From an uncultured Fibrobacter sp. (GTDB lineage Bacteria > Fibrobacterota > Fibrobacteria > Fibrobacterales > Fibrobacteraceae): a DNA stretch of 64,000 nucleotides. Positions 1 to 8,400 of this stretch are shown piece by piece. Position 1 is the first letter of the stretch. Every line of letters starts with the position of its first letter. The position numbers and the translations under genes are program-made. The notes beneath the pieces were generated by a model. That model worked only from the letters and a program-made list of their open reading frames with translations. It did not search any database and had not been told where the DNA came from. Location: positions 1 through 64,000 of the forward strand of contig NZ_CAMZCS010000004.1 in assembly GCF_947305105.1 (NCBI RefSeq), given 5' to 3'.

Positions 1-313
1 CGAATTTCTCGATGGCGTCCATCAGTTCCTGCCCAACGCGCTGCACGTCGCGCACAATCTCTATCGCCTTGGCGACCATCACCTTGAAGCGGTAGTACGG
101 CAACGCAGACGAGGCGTCGGCAAGGGCGTCGCTGATGGAAACACCGTTCGCTCTGGCCTTCACGAGCATGGCCGGGTCTATCGGCGGAGCAAACAGGGCG
201 AGCGTCTTTTTTCCACATTTCCTCGGACAAAAATTGCCGTAAAAACGTCTATAGAAACAGACGGGCAAGAGCCTGTCCGCGAACCGGCGCGTTCCGGCAA
301 GGGGATAACACAT
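1..313 (-). CDS. TcA toxin-like partial reading frame (window edge)
   Basis: A reverse-strand frame is open from an ATG at 311-313 to the window edge, so only its first part is visible. The segment encoded by about 1-200 reads LPYYRFKVMVAKAIEIV and then continues with an LG/VGxELxxAIEK-type helix. This resembles the 'YRFxVMLxKAxELxxEVxxLGxALLxALEK' stretch of insecticidal Tc toxin A subunits (TcA, TcB-binding region). The first ~40 residues are basic and Cys-containing, do not resemble that family, and overlap the upstream region of the divergent nuclease gene. The true start may therefore lie further inside, or the piece may be a remnant. Family assignment is from pattern memory only. Whether the gene is intact beyond the edge cannot be seen. 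Confidence 0.45.
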   Translation of the reverse strand, partial: MCYPLAGTRRFADRLLPVCFYRRFYGNFCPRKCGKKTLALFAPPIDPAMLVKARANGVSISDALADASSALPYYRFKVMVAKAIEIVRDVQRVGQELMDAIEKF

Positions 314-1214
314 GATTCGAGAAGAATTTGCCGAATTTCTCAAGGAACTCAGGAAAATAAACGACAACGGAGGTGATATAGACGCCTTCGTCAAGGGGCA
401 CGAGTACAAGAACGTGTACTTCTACAACGACGGCTGCATCAAGAAGATTCTCGCGAGCGAGAAAAACATCATGCTCACAACGGACCTGGTGAATGCGGCC
501 CTGGGCCTCATCGGCTCCGACCGCATCGAGAACCCGAAGCTCGTCAACCCGTTCATTCCAGGGGAATTGGGCTACCGCAGCGTGGAACCGGACATCCTCT
601 TGACGAATGACCGCGATGGCGATGTACCTCGAGACCGGATATCTATCGAGGTCCAGCACGAGGATAACAATTCCTTGTTCAAAGACCGTCTGGTCCTCTA
701 CGTGGCACGCCTTACAAGCAACATGGCGAGGAAAGGGAACGATCCCGAACTTGAAAACCTGAACGTGGTCAGCTTCCAGTTTTTCGACGCGTTTCCCAAG
801 TCGACTAACTATCGGCACACGGTGCAGTTGCGCAACCAGGAAATGCAGGTGTATTTTGACAAGCAGACAGTCACGCTGATTGAGGTGGAAAAGTTCTTCA
901 AGGATGCCGCACGTTTTGTTGGCGACAACTGCCGTCTGGCCCAGTGGCTCCGGGCCATCGATATACTGAACCGTGATGCCGATTTCAGCGAATTTGCAAA
1001 CGACCCCATCTTCAGGGTATTGCAAAACGAAGTAAAATTATGTAATTTCAGTTCGAGGTATCTTATGACAGTAGACATGAGCGACTTTGACCGAGCCGTG
1101 GCTGAGTATACAACAAAGCTGGAAATCGCGAAGAAAATGCGCGATATGGGTGCCGACATATCCTTTATTGTTAAAGCAACCGGACTTTCGGAAAAGAAAA
1201 TTCGCAATCTGTAA
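312..1214 (+). CDS. Rpn/PD-(D/E)XK nuclease family transposase-like protein
   Basis: A 300-residue protein of the PDDEXK nuclease 'transposase' group (Rpn-like, recombination-promoting nuclease). A PD-(D/E)XK core is visible: EPDILL near residue 93 followed by SIEVQ near residue 112 (D-x(n)-ExQ). A conserved RLVLYVARL segment comes after it. The C-terminal ~50 residues (AEYTTKLEIAKKMRDMG... ATGLSEKKI) form the helical tail typical of these proteins. The ATG at 312 follows a GGGGATAAC stretch that could serve as a weak ribosome binding site. A clear intrinsic terminator follows the stop. It stands alone, divergent from the TcA-like frame. Family members are thought to act as DNA endonucleases linked to recombination. 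No terminal inverted repeats were seen here, so I do not call a mobile element. Confidence 0.8.
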   Translation: MIREEFAEFLKELRKINDNGGDIDAFVKGHEYKNVYFYNDGCIKKILASEKNIMLTTDLVNAALGLIGSDRIENPKLVNPFIPGELGYRSVEPDILLTNDRDGDVPRDRISIEVQHEDNNSLFKDRLVLYVARLTSNMARKGNDPELENLNVVSFQFFDAFPKSTNYRHTVQLRNQEMQVYFDKQTVTLIEVEKFFKDAARFVGDNCRLAQWLRAIDILNRDADFSEFANDPIFRVLQNEVKLCNFSSRYLMTVDMSDFDRAVAEYTTKLEIAKKMRDMGADISFIVKATGLSEKKIRNL

Positions 1215-1228
1215 TTTATATATTCACC

Positions 1229-1255
1229 GCCCTGTCCCAAAGACAGGGCTTTTTT
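1229..1255 (+). terminator. Intrinsic terminator of the Rpn-like gene
   Basis: GCCCTGTC (1229-1236) pairs with GACAGGGC (1242-1249) around a five-base loop and is followed by a run of T. It lies 15 bases after the nuclease stop codon. Confidence 0.85.
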
Positions 1256-1282
1256 CTGTTCGTTCTTTGGATGCTAAAATCT

Positions 1283-1330
1283 TTCTTTATTTGTAAAAAA
1301 AATCAGTATTAATTTGCAATTAATCCATTA
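1283..1330. repeat. 3'-flank repeat, copy 1 (beside FISUMP A)
   Basis: An A/T-rich stretch of about 48 bases just beyond and into the 3' end of FISUMP A. It is nearly identical to 17041-17086 beside the FISUMP gene at 17077. Both contain TTCTTTATTTGTAAAA and TATTAATTTGCAATTAATCC, which indicates common descent of gene plus flank. Confidence 0.75.
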
Positions 1331-2114
1331 CGCAACGGATTGCATCCCGATAATTTTGATACCAAAAGCCCGTTTCGTTTCCAACAACAAAAGTCACCAA
1401 AGATTTTGCCATCTCTTGCGACGAGCTCAAAAGAGAGGCTTCATATTTCAAAGTTCTTCCGCTCACAAACATAAAACCAGAAGGAAGTATACCAAACGAA
1501 CAATTATCCGTACCTTCATATGTTCTTTTTTTACTTTCATTTATATACAGTTTAGAAACAGCAAAATAATTTGAATCTGCACTTTTCATCCGATTAGCAA
1601 CATTAGCACTAGTTTCTCCAGACACCTTCATTGCGTTCTCAAGAATTTCCCATTCTTCTTTTGTAGGTATATGCCACCCATTCGGGCATATTGTATCAGC
1701 TAAAGCATTATCAATAAGACCAAATTCCTCACCATTCTCTATTATGGAATAATACCTGCCAAAAGTACGGCACAAACTTTCCTTACAACAAGTTTCTGTT
1801 TCACATTCATGTTCAATTAGCTCACAGTATTGCCTAATAAAACTTGTGTCACTGCTGCACATACTGTACGGTGCATCATACCTCAAGTTTTCAGCCATCC
1901 ATACCTGATTCCCGATAGTAGTGTACCTATAAACTTGTCCATCGCGTTCATCAGTGAAAGTACCACGATTGGGCATACCATAGGCATTCATTCCTTCGGC
2001 TGGGCACACGGCCTCCGCATTCCACTTTTCCTCTTCTTCGTCATCATCGAAAATGCACGAAGACAGAATGACAGAAATGGTAAAAAGAAGAACAATCTTG
2101 ACAAGTCCATTCAT
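1320..2114 (-). CDS. FISUMP-domain lipoprotein (paralogue A)
   Basis: A 264-residue predicted lipoprotein. The N-terminus is a short basic and hydrophobic signal ending in a lipobox (ILSSC, Cys at about 20), followed by a strongly acidic stretch (DDDEEEEKW). The rest is a FISUMP domain (TIGR02145 type): GTFTDERDGQVYRYTTIGNQ and WMAENLRYDAPYS, then a Cys-rich variable insert, then TICPNGWHIPTKEEWE and the terminal RCVMD. The domain is widespread in Fibrobacter but has no established function. The gene directly follows a truncated copy of the giant gene's tail and is the last gene of the minus-strand cluster. Its closest relative here is the paralogue at 17077-17874, and even the 3' flanks of these two match. 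The DNA is clearly richer in A/T than the giant gene. Confidence 0.85.
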   Translation of the reverse strand: MNGLVKIVLLFTISVILSSCIFDDDEEEEKWNAEAVCPAEGMNAYGMPNRGTFTDERDGQVYRYTTIGNQVWMAENLRYDAPYSMCSSDTSFIRQYCELIEHECETETCCKESLCRTFGRYYSIIENGEEFGLIDNALADTICPNGWHIPTKEEWEILENAMKVSGETSANVANRMKSADSNYFAVSKLYINESKKRTYEGTDNCSFGILPSGFMFVSGRTLKYEASLLSSSQEMAKSLVTFVVGNETGFWYQNYRDAIRCVMD

Positions 2115-2127
2115 ATAATCTCAGCCC

Positions 2128-2700
2128 TTATTTCAACAGCTGCCAGTTGAGTATAGTATTCCCTCGTCTCAGCACAATGTAACGGCCGGCCTTCATCGCG
2201 GATGCGGGAATCTGCACCATATGCTCGCCGACGTTCCATGTTCCTTCAAAAAGGCGGTTCTTCACCGTTCCGAAGGCGTCCACGACTTCGAGGTAGTAAT
2301 ACCCCGTCTGGTCGATGTTGACGTAAACCATGTCACCCACGCGGGTCACGCGGCTTGCACCGGAATCGCTTACAACAACGTTGTTCTGGAAGTTCGGCCG
2401 AGGCACTTTACCCCAGAGCAAATTCCCGTTCCGGTCAAGCACCACAACCGAGTCGGCCTCGAGCAGATTCTGGCCCGTACCGATCCCGTGATGCGACGGG
2501 TCGTCGCTCGCGCTGTATGCGGATTCAGACCAGCCCCGGGCATGGAGTCCGAACTTCACGGCAGCAGTACGCTTACCAGGCTTGAGAACTACGTTGTTGT
2601 ACACTAGGGAAACATAGTAAAGGTTACCGCCAGCGGCCACTTTCGAAGCTATCGCAGAGGCAGTATCCGGCCCGAGGTAGTACCAGTCAGGCGGTTCCAT
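2128..2700. repeat. 573-bp direct repeat, copy 1 (truncated giant tail)
   Basis: It aligns without gaps to 4891-5463, the 3' end of the giant gene, with only scattered substitutions. Both copies are in the same orientation and both are followed downstream (leftward) by a FISUMP gene. Confidence 0.9.
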
Positions 2701-2733
2701 ATTAGATGAAGAACTTAACAATCCAGCGAACAC
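2128..2733 (-). pseudogene. Truncated duplicate of the giant surface gene's 3' end
   Basis: The open frame encodes about 191 residues almost identical to the C-terminus of the giant protein at 4891-16791. It contains the last half of its second CBM3-like module (MEPPDWYYLGPD...) and the whole T9SS-like tail ending GNTILNWQLLK. Homology starts at the stop codon and breaks abruptly at 2700 after GGCGGTTCCAT. Upstream of that point come only ~11 unrelated residues (MFAGLLSSSSN) and no signal peptide, so the product could not be exported as it stands. I therefore call it a gene remnant. It lies between two FISUMP genes and could act as a recombination partner for the full-length gene. Confidence 0.85.
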
Positions 2734-2768
2734 CCAAGTTCAACGCCCCTCCCTCTCTTTCTAAAAAT

Positions 2769-3414
2769 CTAGTCCTTTACGCAGCGGATGTAACCATTGA
2801 CATTGCCAAAGACTCTATTATCCGCTGTAAGAATTGGTTGATATGATTGGAATGTGACAAAAATAGGCGCACAACAAGTTGAATTCAACCATTCATCGTT
2901 TGTCGATGTCAAATAAACCGATCTAAAGCCTCTGTTATCTCTACCATTAATAGCCGAAACAACAGAAAAACCACAATCGTCCGTCCCATTCGGCTCATCT
3001 TCAGGATTCAACTCAGACCACCCATTTGTACTTTTTAATTTGTTTCCAGCAGAGGACATTCCATCCATGCTATTGAACAATTTTTTCCATTCGCCCCAAC
3101 TTGCAACATGCCAACCCGCAGGGCATTCAACGAGATAATCTGAAGAATATACCCTTCCCATAACTTGGCAATCATCATCCTCATAGTAGCACGCATCATG
3201 TTCAACGTCATAATTTAAATTTTGCGCCATCCACACTTGGTCGCCTATAGTGGTATATTTATACACTTGTCCATCGCGGTCATCGGTAAATGTACCCCGC
3301 TTGCTCTCGGGGCACACCTTGGAGGCTTCCCATTCTTCATCTTCGTCATCAAATATACAAGCCGTTAACAAACTCGTGGAAAGCAAAGCGAATAGGAGTA
3401 ACCTTTTTTTTCAT
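2769..3414 (-). CDS. FISUMP-domain lipoprotein (paralogue B) with an N-terminal poly-A frameshift
   Basis: A FISUMP protein of about 214 residues: RGTFTDDRDGQVYKYTTIGD, WMAQNLNYDV, a short acidic/Cys insert, CPAGWHVASWGEWKK, and terminal RCVKD. The open frame as read begins only at a TTG (3386). Nine residues upstream lies ATG (3412-3414) followed by eight A (3404-3411) and a perfect lipoprotein signal in the other frame. With seven A the protein would begin MKKRLLLFALLSTSLLTAC and continue in frame into IFDDEDEEW. So either the run length varies (slippage or phase variation), or the gene is freshly broken, or this is a sequencing error. The gene is spaced 15 bases from the LolA-like gene, so likely in the same transcript. 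Confidence 0.75.
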
Positions 3415-3429
3415 GCAACACCCATGGAT

Positions 3430-4065
3430 TTAAAATTCAAACAACTTGTCCGGAAACTTTGCAGAACTGCGCAGGGCAAGGATTTCCGTCGTCACTTTAG
3501 TTTCGATGCCGGACACAATTACCGAGACCTCCATTTTCTTGAGGTTATCCGAGGCATCGTAGGTAAATGTGGTCAGCGTATTCTTTTCGGCATCATTGCT
3601 CTCGATTTTTTCTATGCGTTTTTTAGCAGAATCGTAATACAACGTTCCTTTATCACCAACAATTGAATACAGGTTGCCCGAAACATGAACGGGTTCCTGC
3701 CAGTCGCCGGAATCAAGAGGATTGAATTTCGTATAGGATTGCGTCTCAAGAGCTTCGCCGTTATACGGCAGTATCTGCGATTTTTTCGTATTCAAATCAA
3801 TCACCTTCATACGAGAACCGTTCACGATGCTACGCTGGTTCAGGAGGGGGGACTTCATCTCGGTATAGGTCTTGGAAGATCCCTTTTGCACCATGTAGAT
3901 GGAGACCACCTGCTTGCCCGCAGGAGTGTTGACAGTAGTCCTGATGCTCATTTCCACGGAATCACGGGCAAAAGCAGACTTCTTGAGCTCCGCACGGACC
4001 TGATCAAGAGAAAGTGCGAAAGAGGAAGTCACAAGAAGGCAAAGAGCAATGACAAGTTTTTTCAT
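3430..4065 (-). CDS. LolA-like periplasmic protein
   Basis: A 211-residue exported protein with an uncleaved-looking start MKKLVIALCLLVTSSFALS and a predicted signal cleavage near residue 17-20. The body has the alternating beta-strand pattern of LolA/outer membrane lipoprotein-sorting proteins: repeated short strands such as SIRTTVNTPAGKQVVSIYMVQ, SIVNGSRMKVIDLNTKKS and NLYSIVGDKGTLYYD. LolA ferries lipoproteins to the outer membrane, and this one sits among lipoprotein genes. That makes a role with the FISUMP lipoproteins attractive, but this is inference; it may simply share the fold. GAGG five bases before the ATG is a good ribosome binding site. Its neighbours lie 39 bp upstream and 15 bp downstream on the same strand. 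Confidence 0.6.
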   Translation of the reverse strand: MKKLVIALCLLVTSSFALSLDQVRAELKKSAFARDSVEMSIRTTVNTPAGKQVVSIYMVQKGSSKTYTEMKSPLLNQRSIVNGSRMKVIDLNTKKSQILPYNGEALETQSYTKFNPLDSGDWQEPVHVSGNLYSIVGDKGTLYYDSAKKRIEKIESNDAEKNTLTTFTYDASDNLKKMEVSVIVSGIETKVTTEILALRSSAKFPDKLFEF

Positions 4066-4104
4066 ATCAACCTCTATTTAATGAAAGAAGGAACAACTTC
4101 ATAA

Positions 4105-4881
4105 TTAATCCATGACGCAGCGGACAGCATCTCTAAATCCATGTGAAAAAAAATCAATGCTACTGGCAATATGAACAGTCTCTACACCATACGCATTAGA
4201 ATTATTCAATAAAACAAAATGGGCCCCTGTTTTAAAAAAATGACCATCACTTTCCATATATCCGGAAGGTTCCAACATCAAGGCACAAGCATCTGAACCA
4301 ACATACATTCTATCATATTCATTTAGATACTCCTTTGATATTGCAAAAAGATTTGAATCCTTACTTTTCATCCGTATAGCAGCATCAAAATCTGATTCTC
4401 CCTGAACAACCATAGACGCTTTCAACTCGTTCCACTCTTCTCTTGTTGGTACATGCCATCCTTTAGGACAAATCGTATCTATAATTGACAAGTTAATATT
4501 CCCAAATCTATCACCATTTTGCATTAGCGAATAGTATCGTCCAAAATTATTGCACATACTCTTTTTACAGCATTCAGTTGTTTCACAGCTATGTTCAATC
4601 AGTTCACAATATTTTTTCAAGTATTCTATATCATTACAACACATACTATATGGCGCATCATACCTTAGATTTTCCGCCATCCATACCTGATTTTCAATGG
4701 TCGTATATCTGTACACCTGTCCGTCTCTTTCGTCAGTGAACGTACCTCGGTTAGGCATTCCATAAATGTTTATTCCCGCCTCCGGGCACACTTCTTCCGC
4801 ATTCCATTCAGGCTCATCGTCGGAACAAGCAATCATCAAAGATGTCAAAAAAAGGCAGAATAAAAACAAACGCTTATTCAT
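4105..4881 (-). CDS. FISUMP-domain lipoprotein (paralogue C), coupled to the giant gene
   Basis: A 258-residue lipoprotein: signal MNKRLFLFCLFLTSLMIAC with the Cys followed by SDDEPEW, then a FISUMP domain with GMPNRGTFTDERDGQVYRY, MAENLRYDAPYSMC, a Cys-rich insert (ETTECCKKSMC), TICPKGWHVPTREEWN and terminal RCVMD. It starts 9 bases after the giant gene's stop. The AGGAG ribosome binding site overlaps that stop codon (TAGGAG), so translation of the two is probably coupled. The product is thus a likely partner of the giant protein. Sequence before the Cys-rich insert is nearly the same as in paralogues A and D, while the second half diverges strongly. Confidence 0.87.
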   Translation of the reverse strand: MNKRLFLFCLFLTSLMIACSDDEPEWNAEEVCPEAGINIYGMPNRGTFTDERDGQVYRYTTIENQVWMAENLRYDAPYSMCCNDIEYLKKYCELIEHSCETTECCKKSMCNNFGRYYSLMQNGDRFGNINLSIIDTICPKGWHVPTREEWNELKASMVVQGESDFDAAIRMKSKDSNLFAISKEYLNEYDRMYVGSDACALMLEPSGYMESDGHFFKTGAHFVLLNNSNAYGVETVHIASSIDFFSHGFRDAVRCVMD

Positions 4882-4890
4882 AACATGCTC

Positions 4891-5463
4891 CTATTTCAGC
4901 AACTGCCAATTAAGTATGGTGTTCCCGCGCCTCAGCACGATGTAACGGCCGGCCTTCATCGCGGATGCGGGAATCTGCACCATATGCTCGCCGACATTCC
5001 ATGTCCCTTCGAAAAGGCGGTTCTTCAGCGTTCCGAAGGCGTCCACGACCTCGAGGTAATAATACCCGGTCTGGTCGATGTTGACGTAAACCATGTCACC
5101 CACGCGGGTCAAGCGGCTTGCACCGGAATCGCTTACAACAACGTTGTTCTGGAAGTTCGGCCGAGGCACTTTACCCCAGAGCAAATTCCCGTTCCGGTCA
5201 AGCACCACAACCGAGTCGGCCTCGAGCAGATTCTGGCCCGTACCGATCCCGTGATGTGACGGATCGTCGGATACACTGTACGCGGATTCGGACCAGCCCC
5301 GGGCATGGAGTCCGAACTTCACGGCAGCCGAACGCTTGCCCGGTTTGAGAACTACGTTGTTGTACACTAGGGAAACATAGTAAAGGTTACCGCCTGCGGC
5401 CACCTTCGAAGGTATCGCAGAGGCAGTATCCGGTCCGAGGTAGTACCAGTCAGGCGGTTCCAT
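4891..5463. repeat. 573-bp direct repeat, copy 2 (intact giant tail)
   Basis: The 3' end of the giant gene, the likely source of the copy at 2128-2700. The match ends at GGCGGTTCCAT on one side and at the stop codon on the other. Confidence 0.9.
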
Positions 5464-8400
5464 GGTGCCCGTGGCATCGCGGTAGTAGTACCGCGCCTCA
5501 AAGCCGGAAATAGTGTCGAAACCGTTGTTTTCGACATAGACCGCTATGGTGCTGTTCTTCCAAGGCTCGTTGGACTCCTCGGCGGCAAGGGCGCGGATTC
5601 CCGACGCGGGTGTCGTCGCGGGCATGCCATCGTCCACGCAGCTCCAGCCATTGAGCATCACGCCCCTCGAATCCAACACGACGAGTCCCTTCGCCTCCAC
5701 GTAACCGCGGGTCGAGCCGTGCTCGTAACTCGGGTCGTCATGGATATTCCATGGTTTGTAGTCCGGGGTACGATACAGTCCAATCTGGATGTCATCACCG
5801 CCATTTGCGTAACCATGCGGAGGAATAGGTTGGGCGAGCGCATATTCAGCATAGTAGACATCACCGGCATCGTGTACCACTGACATCGGACCCTGCGGAT
5901 ACCATGACGTCGCAGCCACCGCAGGACCTTCGCCCGAATAATAATAACGGATACGCACTCCATATATGTACTGACCAGTGAGATTGCGCAGCTTTATTCT
6001 CGGGCGGGCCCAAGTGAGGTCATAAACATTGTCGTAATGGATGAGGGCCTCGACGCTCGGCTCGGGAGCGGCCCAACCGGACTGGCCGTAATCCACGAGG
6101 TGTGCCTCGGGGAGAGAGGGACCAGAAATCGCCGCGATGCCCGCGATTTCGGCACCGCCGCGCGGACGCAGCCTGACGCGGTTCATGCCGGAGTCGAGCG
6201 AGAACAGGAGCGAGTCGCCCATGCGTACACTCTCCCACAGGCCGGAGGGCCGCAGACCATACGTGCCGACATCTACTCCGTTCACGGAAACTTCCACACG
6301 AGAATTGGCGGACGAATAACCGCGACCGAACACGTACAGGGCGTAGTTCCCGGCGCGCGGAGCGTCCACGTTCCAGACCGCCTTGCCGGAAGTCCCCGAG
6401 CCCTGGCGCAGGTACGACCTGCCGGGCAGCGCGCACGACTGGTCCACCACGAGGCCGGGCGCTGAATCGAGTTCCACGGCACGGACCGCGAGCGAGACCG
6501 GAGTGGTATCAACCACGGAGGTGTCCGGTTCATCTGGCAGAGGGGCTCCGACATACAAGTCGTGCACCTGTTCCGCGGTGAGTGCAGAACGATAAATGCG
6601 AAGATCCGACATACGGAAGTAGGCAGCGAGTTGATTGTTACCAAGTCTACCCAACACAGGTTTGCCGGAACCCCGCATCGCAAAACCTCCGGGAAGAACC
6701 TTTCGCTCAACAAAGTTTCCATCTACATACAAGGAAACATCGGAACTGTCAAACACAAATACGTAGCGGGCAGAAGCTCCCGTTCCGAGCAATGGAGTAA
6801 ACGAGACAGGTCCCGAACCCGCATTCGCATAAAGCCGCCCGTTTCGCACCCCGAGATTCAGCGTATCCACATCTTCCACCCACGTAAAAACGAGGCCATC
6901 GATTTCGCCAACGATTGCATCAAACTCAACACTCATCGGAGTCACGGAATCAACATGAAGATCGTCTGAAGCTCTACACCGGTCTCCCGAATCTAGCAAC
7001 GACAGCCTGCCTCCATAAGCCCACGGGTCAGACAATAAACTGGTTGATAAATTCAACCCAGTACCGATTACCTCACGAACAATATTCCCGCCACCCTCCG
7101 ACATTGGGTACCACAGCACGAGCGACGACGGGAACGGGTAAATTTGCCCTGAACGCCAAGAGGTCTCAACATAATTGTGCCCCATATCCTCAATGCGAAC
7201 GTCAACATTGACTCGGCACCCCATGCAACCATACAACAACGCAGGCGAAATCACGAACTGCTCATAAAGTACCGTATCGGGCACTCCACCGAACGACACA
7301 ATGCGATTTTCCACAACCCTTCCACCGAAGCGTACGTCAAGCACCACCCGGTCGACCCCGCTCACAGAATCCGCAAGTGATGCAGACACAGTCACCACAC
7401 GGGAACCACTATCGCCATCAGCAAGGGATACATCCATATCATAAAGCATAGGCTGAAGCGAGTCAATGCGAACCATGGGGCCGCGCAAATACTCCAACGA
7501 ACCGTCCACACCATAGACATCGATACGGGACGTGTAGATATCCGCAGGGAGCCAAATGTCATCGCTACGCATTTCCCACGCAATGGTGGTTCCTGCCAAC
7601 ATGCCCCTATGTTCGGCAGCGACAGCATTGTCGGTACGCAATTGTAACAAATAGTTGCCACGGCCTACACACGGGCTTGCAAATTCCAGTTTTCCGTTGA
7701 ACGTACCCGCCCAAACGGTATCGAGCGCAGGCTCCGCACAGAGCAAGGTATCCGGGAGAACGGGCGTTATGACAGGCTCAAACGACGCTGCCGTGGCCGA
7801 GTCGAGTACGATAAAATCCGAGAACGAGGACGTTTTCGCCTTAAGATAGACATAACTCCACGCATTGGCCGTGTCACAAGAGACAGAGGAATCCTCAAGC
7901 ACCGGGAAAGACTTTTCTATGAAACATTCGGCCCACTGTGCATCAAGCGGCACAATCTTTCGAATCGAGGAATCGGGCTTGTAAATCTTGAGTTCGGAAA
8001 CATTCCGATTTCCAATTTCCTCACGCAGGAGTTTCACTCGCACCTCGGGCCACTGGACAAAAGAGTCGCCAAAGTTGTGCGACGGCAGAACCTCCACCAC
8101 CGGGCCCACGATATCGAGATTCCCGAAGGCGTCGTAGAGGTATTCATCTGGAGCGACGGCACGCACGGTCACATCGACCGGATCCGGGCCCCACGCCCCC
8201 TCGCCAAACTGTACGCCCGCATTGCCGTACATGGCCTGTACGTAGGCGCTGTCACCCGGATTTACACGATTCCCTACATGGACAACCTTATCAATGCGGA
8301 ACAATGTCCCGTTAGGATTGCCGTACAGGAGTTCAAACGTGATCGTTCCCTGCAAATGGCTCAAATCATAACGAGCGAGCACGGGGAGCGGAAGCGAATC

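Noticed and set aside
312-1255. Possible complete insertion sequence around the Rpn-like gene
   Set aside because: No terminal inverted repeats or target duplication could be recognised on either side.
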